Positions 1 to 7,161 of a stretch of DNA of 14,895 nucleotides are shown one piece after another. The stretch spans positions 1 through 14,895 of the forward strand of contig CAJUDY010000060.1 in NCBI GenBank assembly GCA_910584945.1, written 5' to 3'. Positions within the stretch are counted from its first letter, which is position 1, and every line of letters starts with the position of its first letter. Below the pieces are notes generated by a model. It saw nothing but the letters and a program-made list of their open reading frames with translations, ran no database searches and had not been told where the DNA came from. Made by a program: the position numbers and the translations under genes. This stretch comes from an uncultured Lachnospiraceae bacterium (GTDB lineage Bacteria > Bacillota > Clostridia > Lachnospirales > Lachnospiraceae).

Positions 1-90
1 CTGTCTGCTTGATCCATCCTGCATTTGCGATATTATTGAAAATTGATTTCCGTGGAAAAGACATTTTTACAAATCTTAACGGCATTTTTA

Positions 91-120
91 TAGACGCGTT
101 TGCTCTCTTTCGATTATAAT
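91..120 (+). promoter_or_regulatory. Sigma-A-like promoter of the activase gene
   Basis: A perfect -10 TATAAT lies at 115-120. A weak -35 TAGACG lies at 91-96, with an 18 bp spacer. Transcription would start near 127 and give a leader of about 53 nt before the ATG at 180. The surroundings are AT-rich, unlike the GC-rich coding DNA. The -10 is convincing and the -35 is only a 4/6 match. Confidence 0.5.
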
Positions 121-150
121 ATGCACGAAAAAACAAAAGAAAAATGATGT

Positions 151-179
151 GAGGTGAAGGCAGATCTTCTGCCAGAGAT
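151..179 (+). promoter_or_regulatory. Ribosome-binding region with hairpin between Shine-Dalgarno and start codon
   Basis: The only strong Shine-Dalgarno-like stretch (GAGGTGAAGG, 151-160) sits 19 nt from the ATG, too far for normal initiation. Between them, GGCAGA (159-164) and TCTGCC (168-173) form a perfect 6 bp hairpin with a 3 nt loop. Folding this hairpin would bring the purine-rich stretch close to the start codon, although its base overlaps the last two G residues. No alternative in-frame start exists upstream, because a TGA at 150-152 blocks the frame. Confidence 0.4.
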
Positions 180-3100
180 ATGAACAAACATTACCGACTT
201 GGAATCGATATCGGTTCCACCACTGTAAAAATTGCCATACTGGAGGATTCCAACCGGATTCTCTTTTCCGATTACGAACGGCATTTTGCAAATATTCAGG
301 AGACGCTCTCCCTTCTTCTGACCCGGGCCGCGGATACTTTGGGAGAGATCACCGTCCACCCGGTTATCACCGGCTCCGGCGGACTGACCCTGGCCCGACA
401 TCTTGAGATTCCCTTCATCCAGGAGGTCGTGGCTGTGGCGGAGGCTTTGAAGACCTACGCCCCGAAGACCGACGTGGCCATCGAGCTGGGCGGAGAGGAC
501 GCCAAAATCATCTATTTTGAAGGCGGCAATGTGGAGCAGCGGATGAACGGCATCTGCGCCGGAGGCACCGGCTCCTTCATCGATCAGATGGCCTCTCTTC
601 TGCAGACCGACGCCACGGGCCTCAACGAATATGCCAAAAGCTATCAGGCTCTCTATTCCATCGCCGCCCGGTGCGGCGTATTCGCCAAGACGGACATTCA
701 GCCCCTGATCAACGAGGGGGCGACCAAAGAAGACCTGGCCGCTTCCATCTTCCAGGCGGTGGTAAACCAGACCATCAGCGGCCTGGCCTGCGGCAAACCG
801 ATCCGGGGCCATGTGGCGTTCCTGGGCGGGCCTTTGCACTTCCTGTCCGAACTTCGGCAGACCTTTATCCGTACCTTAAAGCTGGATGAGGAACACACCA
901 TCATTCCGGAGCACTCCCACCTGTTCGCCGCCTCCGGCTGCGCGCTTCTCTCCAAAGGGGAAACCACAGTCCCGGTAAAAGAGCTGGCCGGGAGACTGGA
1001 CGACCACATTCAGATCGCCTTTGAGGTGGAGCGCCTGGAGCCCCTCTTTAAAGACCAGGCGGCTTTCGCGGACTTCGAGGCAAGACACGCCCGGTCCCAG
1101 GTGGTCAAAAAGGATCTTGATTCCTATGAAGGCAACTGTTATCTTGGCATCGACGCCGGTTCTACCACCACAAAGATCGCCCTGGTGGGGGAGGACGGCT
1201 CCCTGCTCTACTCTTTCTACCATAATAACAACGGAAGTACCTTACATATTACACTGGAAGCTTTAAAAGATCTGTATGCCCGCCTTCCAAAGAAAGCGCG
1301 CATCGTCCGGTCCTGTTCCACCGGTTACGGGGAAGCTCTGGTCAAAGCGGCGCTTAGGCTGGACGAGGGGGAAGTGGAGACGATCTCCCACTACTATGCC
1401 GCCCAGTTCTTTGACCCGGATGTGGACTGCATCCTGGACATCGGAGGACAGGATATGAAATGCATCCGCATCAAAAATCATACGGTGGACAATGTGCAGC
1501 TCAATGAGGCCTGCTCCTCCGGCTGCGGCTCCTTTATCGAGACCTTCGCCAAATCTTTGAACCTTTCCATTCAGGATTTTGCGGACGCGGCGCTTTTTGC
1601 CAAAAATCCCATTGATCTGGGGACCCGCTGTACGGTCTTTATGAATTCCCGGGTCAAACAGGCCCAGAAGGAAGGCGCCGGGGTGGACGACATCTCCGCC
1701 GGCCTGGCCTACTCCGTCATCAAGAACGCCCTCTTTAAGGTCATCAAAGTATCCGACGCCGCCTCTCTTGGAAAGCACATCGTCGTCCAGGGAGGGACCT
1801 TCTACAACAACGCCGTGCTGCGAAGCCTGGAAAAGATCGCGGACTGCCAGGTGGTCCGGCCGGACATCGCCGGCATCATGGGCGCCTTTGGAGCCGCCCT
1901 GATCGCAAGGGAGCGCTACGAAGGTCAGACAACCACCATGCTGCCGGAAGAGGAGATGCGGGCACTGACCTACTCCACTTCCATGACCAAATGCCGCGGC
2001 TGTACCAACAACTGCCGTCTGACAATCAACAAGTTCTCCGGCGGCAGACGCTACATCTCCGGTAATCGCTGCGAGCGGGGACTTGGAAAAGAGAAAAAAG
2101 AAAATCCGGCTCCGAATCTGTTCGCCTACAAGAACGAACGGCTGTTTTCCTACCAGCCGCTCACGGGCGATGCGGCCGAAAGGGGGCTTGTGGGAATCCC
2201 GAGAGTCCTGAACATGTATGAGAACTACCCCTTCTGGTTCACTTTTTTCACCAGTTTAAAATATGAGGTCGTGCTCTCTCCCGCGTCCACCCACGAGCTG
2301 TATGAGCAGGGCATTGAATCGATTCCCAGCGAGTCCGAATGCTATCCAGCCAAGCTGGCCCACGGACATGTCAAGTGGCTCCTGCAGCACAATATTCCTT
2401 TTATCTTCTATCCCTGCGTGCCCTATGAACGGAAGGAATTTGACGAGGCCAACAATCATTACAACTGCCCCATCGTCACCTCCTACGCAGAAAATATCAA
2501 GAACAATATGGAGGAATTAAAGTCCGGCCGTTATGATTTCCGCAATCCCTTCTTAAGCTTTGAGAGTCTTCCGATCCTGACCGCCCGTCTGATCGAGGAA
2601 TTCGAAGGTGAGAAAGGTATGACCGCCTCTGAGATCACAGAGGCTGCAAAAGAGGCCTGGGCCGAACTGGAACAGGTCCGCCTGGATGTCTGCCGGAAAG
2701 GGGAAGAAACGCTAAAGTGGATCGAAGAGCATCACGCCCACGGCATCGTTCTTGCCGGACGGCCCTATCACATAGACAAGGAGATCAACCATGGGATTCC
2801 GGAGCTGATCGGAAGCTATGGGCTGGCCGTGCTCACCGAGGACAGCGTCTCCCATCTTCATAAGGAAGAGCGGCCCCTTCGGGTCATGGACCAGTGGATG
2901 TATCACTCCCGCCTTTACGCGGCGGCGAATTTTGTGAAGACCAGAGACGATCTGGATCTGGTGCAGCTCAACTCCTTCGGCTGCGGACTGGACGCCGTCA
3001 CCACGGACCAGGTGGACGACATTTTAAGTGGTTCCGGCAAGATTTATACCTGCTTAAAGATTGATGAAGTCAGCAACCTGGGCGCGGCCAGAATCCGCAT

Positions 3101-4436
3101 CCGCTCCCTGCTCTGTGCCATCCGGGTCCGTAAAAAGGAGCAGAAACCTCGCTGCGTCCAGTCCTCCGCTTACCAGCGGGTGGTCTTTACCAAAGAGATG
3201 CGTAAGAACTACACGATTCTCTGCCCCGACATGTCCCCGCTGCATTTTAATCTGCTGGAAGCTGCGTTCCGTTCCTGCGGACTTAAGATCGACGTGCTTC
3301 CCAAAGCCGGGAAAGAGGCGGTGGACTTAGGGCTTAAGTATGTAAACAATGACGCCTGCTATCCTTCTCTGATTGTCATCGGCCAGATCATGCAGGCAGT
3401 CCTGTCCGGAAAATACGACCTGTCCAGGACCGCCGTTCTGATCTCCCAGACCGGGGGCGGATGCCGGGCCTCCAACTACATCGGATTCATCCGGAGAGCC
3501 CTGGAAAAGGCGGGGTATCCAAAGATCCCGGTGATCTCCATCAATCTGAGCGGACTGGAGAAAAATCCAGGCTTCAAGTACACGCCAATCATACTCCTGA
3601 AAGCCCTCTACGCCCTCGTGTTCGGGGATCTGTTTATGAAGGTCCTCTATCACACCAGGCCTTACGAGAAGAACGCCGGAGAGTCCAACCGGACCTACGA
3701 GCAGCTCAACCGCCAGTGCAAGGTCTTTCTTGGGAAAAGGTATCCTTCCTGGTCGGAATTCAAAAAGCTCTGCGCGTCCATCGTGGAAACCTTCGACCAG
3801 ATCGAGGTGACCGGGGAGGAGAAGCCGAAGGTGGGGATCGTCGGAGAGATTCTGGTCAAGTTCTCTCCATCCGCCAACAACGGTCTGGTGGAATTCCTGG
3901 AGTCCGAGGGCGCCGAAGCGGTGGTGCCGGATCTGATGGACTTCCTGCTCTACTGCTTCAAGAACACCGAGTTCCGGGCACAGTTCCTGGGCAAGAAGAA
4001 ATCCTCCGCCAGAAACGGACGGCTCGGCATCCGGGCCCTTACGTTCTTCCGGGGACCTGCGGATAAAGCTTTGCGAAAAAGCGTCCATTTCGCTCCCGCC
4101 TCCGACATCGACCATATGGCGGATATGGCCGGTAAGATCGTCTCCCTCGGCAATCAGACCGGAGAAGGCTGGTTCTTAACCGGCGAGATGCTGGAGCTGA
4201 TCGAGAACGGTACTCAGAATATCGTCTGCACCCAGCCCTTTGCCTGCCTCCCGAATCATATCGTCGGAAAAGGCGTGATCAAGGAACTGCGGCGCCAGCA
4301 TCCCGGAGCCAATATCGTGGCCATTGACTACGACCCGGGAGCAAGCGAGGTAAACCAGCTGAACCGCATCAAGCTGATGTTGAGCACGGCTTTCAAAAAT
4401 CTGGAAAAAAACACCGAACGACGTAAAGAAGCGTAA
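180..4436 (+). CDS. 2-hydroxyacyl-CoA dehydratase activase-related megaprotein (BadF/BadG-type ATPase plus DUF2229)
   Basis: This 1418-residue protein has two ASKHA-fold activase domains in tandem. The first has LGIDIGSTTVKIAI at about 7-20 and Fe-S-type cysteines C126 (ICAGGTGSF) and C165 (ARCGVFAK). The second has LGIDAGSTTTKIAL at about 322-335 with C445, C449 and C484. A cysteine knot at 605-631 (CRGCTNNC, then C631) precedes a DUF2229 region at about 672-890 (SESECYPAKLAHGH). The rest is HgdB-like, with conserved cysteines such as C1060 (NNDACYPS), C1095 (GGGCRASNY), C1350 and C1356. Activases of this family use ATP to push an electron from a [4Fe-4S] cluster into a dehydratase. The long fused form is common in Clostridia, but its substrate is unknown and it may be a double-cubane-type reductase system. 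No separate dehydratase gene adjoins it. It is a single-gene transcript with a terminator just downstream. The family call is secure; the reaction is not. Confidence 0.93.
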   Translation: MNKHYRLGIDIGSTTVKIAILEDSNRILFSDYERHFANIQETLSLLLTRAADTLGEITVHPVITGSGGLTLARHLEIPFIQEVVAVAEALKTYAPKTDVAIELGGEDAKIIYFEGGNVEQRMNGICAGGTGSFIDQMASLLQTDATGLNEYAKSYQALYSIAARCGVFAKTDIQPLINEGATKEDLAASIFQAVVNQTISGLACGKPIRGHVAFLGGPLHFLSELRQTFIRTLKLDEEHTIIPEHSHLFAASGCALLSKGETTVPVKELAGRLDDHIQIAFEVERLEPLFKDQAAFADFEARHARSQVVKKDLDSYEGNCYLGIDAGSTTTKIALVGEDGSLLYSFYHNNNGSTLHITLEALKDLYARLPKKARIVRSCSTGYGEALVKAALRLDEGEVETISHYYAAQFFDPDVDCILDIGGQDMKCIRIKNHTVDNVQLNEACSSGCGSFIETFAKSLNLSIQDFADAALFAKNPIDLGTRCTVFMNSRVKQAQKEGAGVDDISAGLAYSVIKNALFKVIKVSDAASLGKHIVVQGGTFYNNAVLRSLEKIADCQVVRPDIAGIMGAFGAALIARERYEGQTTTMLPEEEMRALTYSTSMTKCRGCTNNCRLTINKFSGGRRYISGNRCERGLGKEKKENPAPNLFAYKNERLFSYQPLTGDAAERGLVGIPRVLNMYENYPFWFTFFTSLKYEVVLSPASTHELYEQGIESIPSESECYPAKLAHGHVKWLLQHNIPFIFYPCVPYERKEFDEANNHYNCPIVTSYAENIKNNMEELKSGRYDFRNPFLSFESLPILTARLIEEFEGEKGMTASEITEAAKEAWAELEQVRLDVCRKGEETLKWIEEHHAHGIVLAGRPYHIDKEINHGIPELIGSYGLAVLTEDSVSHLHKEERPLRVMDQWMYHSRLYAAANFVKTRDDLDLVQLNSFGCGLDAVTTDQVDDILSGSGKIYTCLKIDEVSNLGAARIRIRSLLCAIRVRKKEQKPRCVQSSAYQRVVFTKEMRKNYTILCPDMSPLHFNLLEAAFRSCGLKIDVLPKAGKEAVDLGLKYVNNDACYPSLIVIGQIMQAVLSGKYDLSRTAVLISQTGGGCRASNYIGFIRRALEKAGYPKIPVISINLSGLEKNPGFKYTPIILLKALYALVFGDLFMKVLYHTRPYEKNAGESNRTYEQLNRQCKVFLGKRYPSWSEFKKLCASIVETFDQIEVTGEEKPKVGIVGEILVKFSPSANNGLVEFLESEGAEAVVPDLMDFLLYCFKNTEFRAQFLGKKKSSARNGRLGIRALTFFRGPADKALRKSVHFAPASDIDHMADMAGKIVSLGNQTGEGWFLTGEMLELIENGTQNIVCTQPFACLPNHIVGKGVIKELRRQHPGANIVAIDYDPGASEVNQLNRIKLMLSTAFKNLEKNTERRKEA

Positions 4437-4449
4437 AAGAGATATAAAA

Positions 4450-4492
4450 AGGATGTGCACTTCCAAAAGTGGAATCTGCACATCCTCTTTCT
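4450..4492. terminator. Bidirectional rho-independent terminator between convergent genes
   Basis: AGGATGTGCA (4450-4459) pairs perfectly with TGCACATCCT (4477-4486). The 17 nt between them can also pair internally (TTCC with GGAA). The plus strand follows with TCTTTCTTT. Read on the minus strand, the stem is followed by a TTTTTA tract. It lies between the activase stop and the ung stop, so it can end both transcripts. Confidence 0.88.
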
Positions 4493-5167
4493 TTATCGAT
4501 TTTCAATCTGCCAGTCGATGGGTTTCAGACCGTTCTTTTCCAAGAACTCATTGGCCTGACTGAAATGTTTGCAGCCAAAGAACCCGTTATGAGCGGACAG
4601 GGGGCTTGGATGCGGCGCCGTCAGAATCAGATGCTTCGGATTATGAAGCATGGACTTCTTCGACTGGGCCGGTCTGCCCCAGAGCAGGTAAACGATGGGA
4701 CGATCCTGTTCATTCAGGATGCGAATGGCCGCGTCGGTGAACTCCTCCCATCCGATGCCCCGATGCGAATTGGCCTGATGAGCGCATACGGTCAGCACCG
4801 TGTTCAAAAGCAGCACGCCCTGTCTGGCCCATTTTTCCAGATAGCCGTTGTTGGGAATATAGCAGCCCACGTCGCTCTGAAGCTCTTTATAAATGTTAAC
4901 CAGAGAAGGCGGAATCTTCACTCCCGGTTTGACGGAAAAAGAAAGTCCGTGGGCCTGCCCGTCGCCGTGATAGGGGTCCTGACCCAGGATTACCACCTTC
5001 ACTTCTGACAGCGGCGTAAAATCAAAGGCGTTAAAAATATCGTCTGCCGGAGGAAAGATCAGTCTGGTACTGTATTCCTCCTGAACCTTTGTATACAGTT
5101 CTTTATAATATGGTTTGGAAAACTCCGGTTTCAATGGCTCCAGCCAGTCATTTTGTATCATTCCCAT
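4493..5167 (-). CDS. ung: Uracil-DNA glycosylase, family 1
   Basis: The protein removes uracil from DNA as the first step of base excision repair. Its 224 residues match the family length. The water-activating motif GQDPYH is at 62-67, with the catalytic Asp at D64. The LLLNTVLTV segment lies at about 119-127. The DNA-intercalation loop HPSPLSAH is at 186-193, with the catalytic His at H186. All hallmark residues are intact. The start at 5167 has AAGGAG 9 nt upstream; a second Met two codons later is possible. The gene lies 28 nt after hisF with no terminator between, so it is probably the last gene of the Sir2-like/hisH/hisF/ung transcript. Pairing with histidine genes is likely incidental. 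Confidence 0.97.
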   Translation of the reverse strand: MGMIQNDWLEPLKPEFSKPYYKELYTKVQEEYSTRLIFPPADDIFNAFDFTPLSEVKVVILGQDPYHGDGQAHGLSFSVKPGVKIPPSLVNIYKELQSDVGCYIPNNGYLEKWARQGVLLLNTVLTVCAHQANSHRGIGWEEFTDAAIRILNEQDRPIVYLLWGRPAQSKKSMLHNPKHLILTAPHPSPLSAHNGFFGCKHFSQANEFLEKNGLKPIDWQIENR

Positions 5168-5195
5168 CGTGGTCTTCTCCTTTGTCTTTTCTTCT

Positions 5196-5957
5196 TTACA
5201 TCCGAACCGGCACGTTCGCCTTTCTGAGGTATTCTTTGACCTCCCGAATCTCCAGTTCTTTATAGTGGAACAGGGAAGCCGCCAGCGCCGCGTCCGCTTT
5301 TCCTTCGGTCAGCGCCTCTTTAAAATGCTCCAAAGTCCCTGCGCCGCCGGAGGCAATGACCGGAACCGGCACCCGTTCGGCGATGGTCCGGGTCAGTTCG
5401 ATATCATAGCCCGCCTTGGTCCCGTCACAGTCCATGCTGGTCAGGAGGATCTCTCCCGCCCCCAGTTCGCAGGCTCTGACCGCCCACTCCACCGCGTCGA
5501 TTCCCATGTCGATCCGTCCGCCGTTTTTGTAAATATTCCAGCCGCTTCCGTCTTCTCTTCTCCGGGCGTCGATGGCTACCACCACGCACTGGCTCCCGAA
5601 CTTATCCGCCGCCTCCCGAATAAGCTCCGGCCGCATGATCGCCGCAGAATTCACCGAGATCTTGTCCGCGCCTTCCCGAAGCAGCTCCCGGAAGTCTTCC
5701 ACGGTGCGGATACCGCCGCCCACCGTAAAGGGAATAAATACGGTCTCCGCCACTCTACGCACCATATCCACCACGGTCTTTCTGGCGTCGGAGGTGGCGG
5801 TAATATCCAGGAACACCAGTTCGTCCGCCCCCGCCCGGTCATAGGCCGCCGCGATCTCCACCGGGTCCCCGGCGTCTTTCAGATTCACAAAGTTCACGCC
5901 TTTTACTACCCGCCCGTTATTGACGTCCAGGCAGGGGATGATTCTTTTTGTCAGCAT
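5196..5957 (-). CDS. hisF: Imidazole glycerol phosphate synthase, cyclase subunit
   Basis: HisF uses ammonia delivered by HisH to convert PRFAR into imidazole glycerol phosphate and AICAR in histidine biosynthesis. It is a (beta/alpha)8 barrel of 253 residues, the usual length. The two catalytic aspartates are present: D11 (IIPCLDVNNGRVVKG) and D130 (VVVAIDARR). The phosphate-binding segments TVGGGIR (78-84) and SVNSAA (101-106) are also present. AGGAGA sits 9 nt before the ATG. It lies 19 nt downstream of hisH, as expected for subunits of one enzyme. Other his genes (hisG, D, B, A, I) are not in the window. Confidence 0.97.
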   Translation of the reverse strand: MLTKRIIPCLDVNNGRVVKGVNFVNLKDAGDPVEIAAAYDRAGADELVFLDITATSDARKTVVDMVRRVAETVFIPFTVGGGIRTVEDFRELLREGADKISVNSAAIMRPELIREAADKFGSQCVVVAIDARRREDGSGWNIYKNGGRIDMGIDAVEWAVRACELGAGEILLTSMDCDGTKAGYDIELTRTIAERVPVPVIASGGAGTLEHFKEALTEGKADAALAASLFHYKELEIREVKEYLRKANVPVRM

Positions 5958-5976
5958 ACGCTTTCGTCTCCTAATG

Positions 5977-6585
5977 TTACCCGATATTCACAAAATTTCT
6001 CAGTATCTGAAGCCCGATCTCGCCACTCTTCTCCGGATGAAACTGGCAGGCATAGATCCGGTCCTTCTCCACGGAAGCATGAATCTCCACCCCGTAATGA
6101 GTGACCGCACTCACCACCGACTCCTCCCCGGCCTTCAGATAATAAGAGTGGACAAAATAGACGTAAGGTGTCCCTGGAAGACCCTGAAAAAGCCTTCCCT
6201 CCCGGGGAAACGCAAGGGAATTCCACCCCATGTGAGGAATCTTAAGGCCCTCCTGGTCCGGAATCCGGAGAATCTCGCCTTTTAAGATCCCAAGTCCGCT
6301 GACCCCGGGCGCCTCGTCGCTTCGCTCAAACAAAAGCTGAAGTCCCATGCAGATCCCCAGAAACGGCGTCTTCTCCTCTATGATCTCGTGAATCACATCC
6401 ACCAGTCCGTAGGCGTGCAGGTGCTCCATGGCGTCTCCAAACGCCCCCACTCCCGGCAGAATCACCCGGTCTGCCAAAAGAAGCGTCTCCCGGTCCCGGG
6501 TAATACATACCTCCTCGCCCAGCTTTAAAAGGGCCTTCTCCACGCTTCGGATATTCCCTGCGTCATAATCAATCAAACCTGTCAT
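5977..6585 (-). CDS. hisH: Imidazole glycerol phosphate synthase, glutamine amidotransferase subunit
   Basis: HisH is a class I glutamine amidotransferase that hydrolyses glutamine and channels ammonia to HisF. The 202-residue protein starts with the typical IDYDAGNIRSVEKAL. It has the nucleophile C79 in LGICMGLQLLFE and the catalytic pair H183/E185 in CQFHPEKSG. HMGWN at 118-122 is also characteristic. The ATG overlaps the stop of the upstream Sir2-like gene (ATGA at 6582-6585), so the two are probably translationally coupled. An AGGAGG is also present 8 nt before the start. All catalytic residues are intact. Confidence 0.97.
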   Translation of the reverse strand: MTGLIDYDAGNIRSVEKALLKLGEEVCITRDRETLLLADRVILPGVGAFGDAMEHLHAYGLVDVIHEIIEEKTPFLGICMGLQLLFERSDEAPGVSGLGILKGEILRIPDQEGLKIPHMGWNSLAFPREGRLFQGLPGTPYVYFVHSYYLKAGEESVVSAVTHYGVEIHASVEKDRIYACQFHPEKSGEIGLQILRNFVNIG

Positions 6586-7082
6586 TCCCTGTCCTCCTCT
6601 GCCAGCAGCAATACCGGATCTGCCTGTATGGAAATCCCACGCCCCGCAATCTCCTCGGACAGCTGAGGTACCCGGGGATGAATCCGGATCATCCTGGCTT
6701 TCTGATTAAAGTAACAGGTCTTCTCAAAAGGGAAACGAATGATCTGCGGATAGGCAAATCCCACGCCCAGCTCCAGGATGCAGAGCTTCTGATTCAGAGT
6801 GAAGGAAAGCCAGTGCAGATACCGTTCCCAGCTCTCTTTCTCCTCTTCCGCCAGCGGAAACGTCATCTGCTCTGACAAAAGCCCCGCCGCCGTAAGTTCC
6901 TCCCTGCCGTCCCACAGGCTCACAAGAAAATAATCCTTCGTCTCAAGCAGCCACGCCAGACCCTTACAGAATGCCTGCTTCCTGTCTCCAGGCAGCTCCT
7001 CTCCCAGTCCAACCAACACCAGATTCGCTCCGCGAACCTCCTGCTCGATACAGCTCAGTTCCTCTTTCCTCTTCCCGCTCAT
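6582..7082 (-). CDS. Small Sir2-like protein of unknown function
   Basis: I do not firmly recognise this 166-residue protein. Its second half (about 97-160) resembles the C-terminal part of Sir2-like proteins seen in clostridia: LNQKLCILELGVG, then a YPQIIRFPFE segment, a nucleotide-edge-like ARMIRIHPR, and ISIQADPVLLL. The first part (ANLVLVGLGEEL, 19-30) could be a degenerate version of the glycine-rich NAD-binding start of Sir2. The Sir2 catalytic histidine region and zinc CxxC pairs are not visible, and the length is well below a full sirtuin. It is therefore either a non-catalytic nucleotide-binding relative or a reduced version. It is the first gene after the 7122-7150 promoter and overlaps hisH by 4 nt. 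The gene call is strong and the family call is tentative. Confidence 0.8.
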   Translation of the reverse strand: MSGKRKEELSCIEQEVRGANLVLVGLGEELPGDRKQAFCKGLAWLLETKDYFLVSLWDGREELTAAGLLSEQMTFPLAEEEKESWERYLHWLSFTLNQKLCILELGVGFAYPQIIRFPFEKTCYFNQKARMIRIHPRVPQLSEEIAGRGISIQADPVLLLAEEDRE

Positions 7083-7110
7083 CCTCTCTTCCTCACCTGC
7101 CGTAACCTTT

Positions 7111-7122
7111 TACTTATAAGTA
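7111..7122. promoter_or_regulatory. Perfect 12 bp palindrome over the likely transcription start (candidate operator)
   Basis: TACTTATAAGTA is its own reverse complement. It begins at the last base of the -10 hexamer on the minus strand and covers the expected +1 of the Sir2-like/hisH/hisF/ung transcript. Its position would let a dimeric repressor block initiation. The repressor is unknown, and a short AT-rich palindrome can arise by chance. Confidence 0.35.
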
Positions 7123-7150
7123 GTATACTCTTGTCCGCCCGGATTTTCAA
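7122..7150 (-). promoter_or_regulatory. Sigma-A promoter of the Sir2-like/hisH/hisF/ung operon
   Basis: On the minus strand, TTGAAA (7150-7145), a 17 bp spacer and TATACT (7127-7122) form a near-consensus promoter about 40 bp upstream of the Sir2-like gene start. It lies in the 79 bp gap after the STM4011-like gene. That gap shows no terminator hairpin, so read-through from the upstream operon is also possible. Confidence 0.75.
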
Positions 7151-7161
7151 TTCTTTTCTTT

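Noticed and set aside
3327..4115. A 262-residue minus-strand frame inside the activase gene
   Set aside because: Antisense to the conserved C-terminal region of the 1418-residue protein. Composition of a codon shadow.
5115..6104. A 329-residue plus-strand frame opposite hisF and the start of ung
   Set aside because: It spans two genes with intact catalytic residues on the other strand. No recognisable domain.
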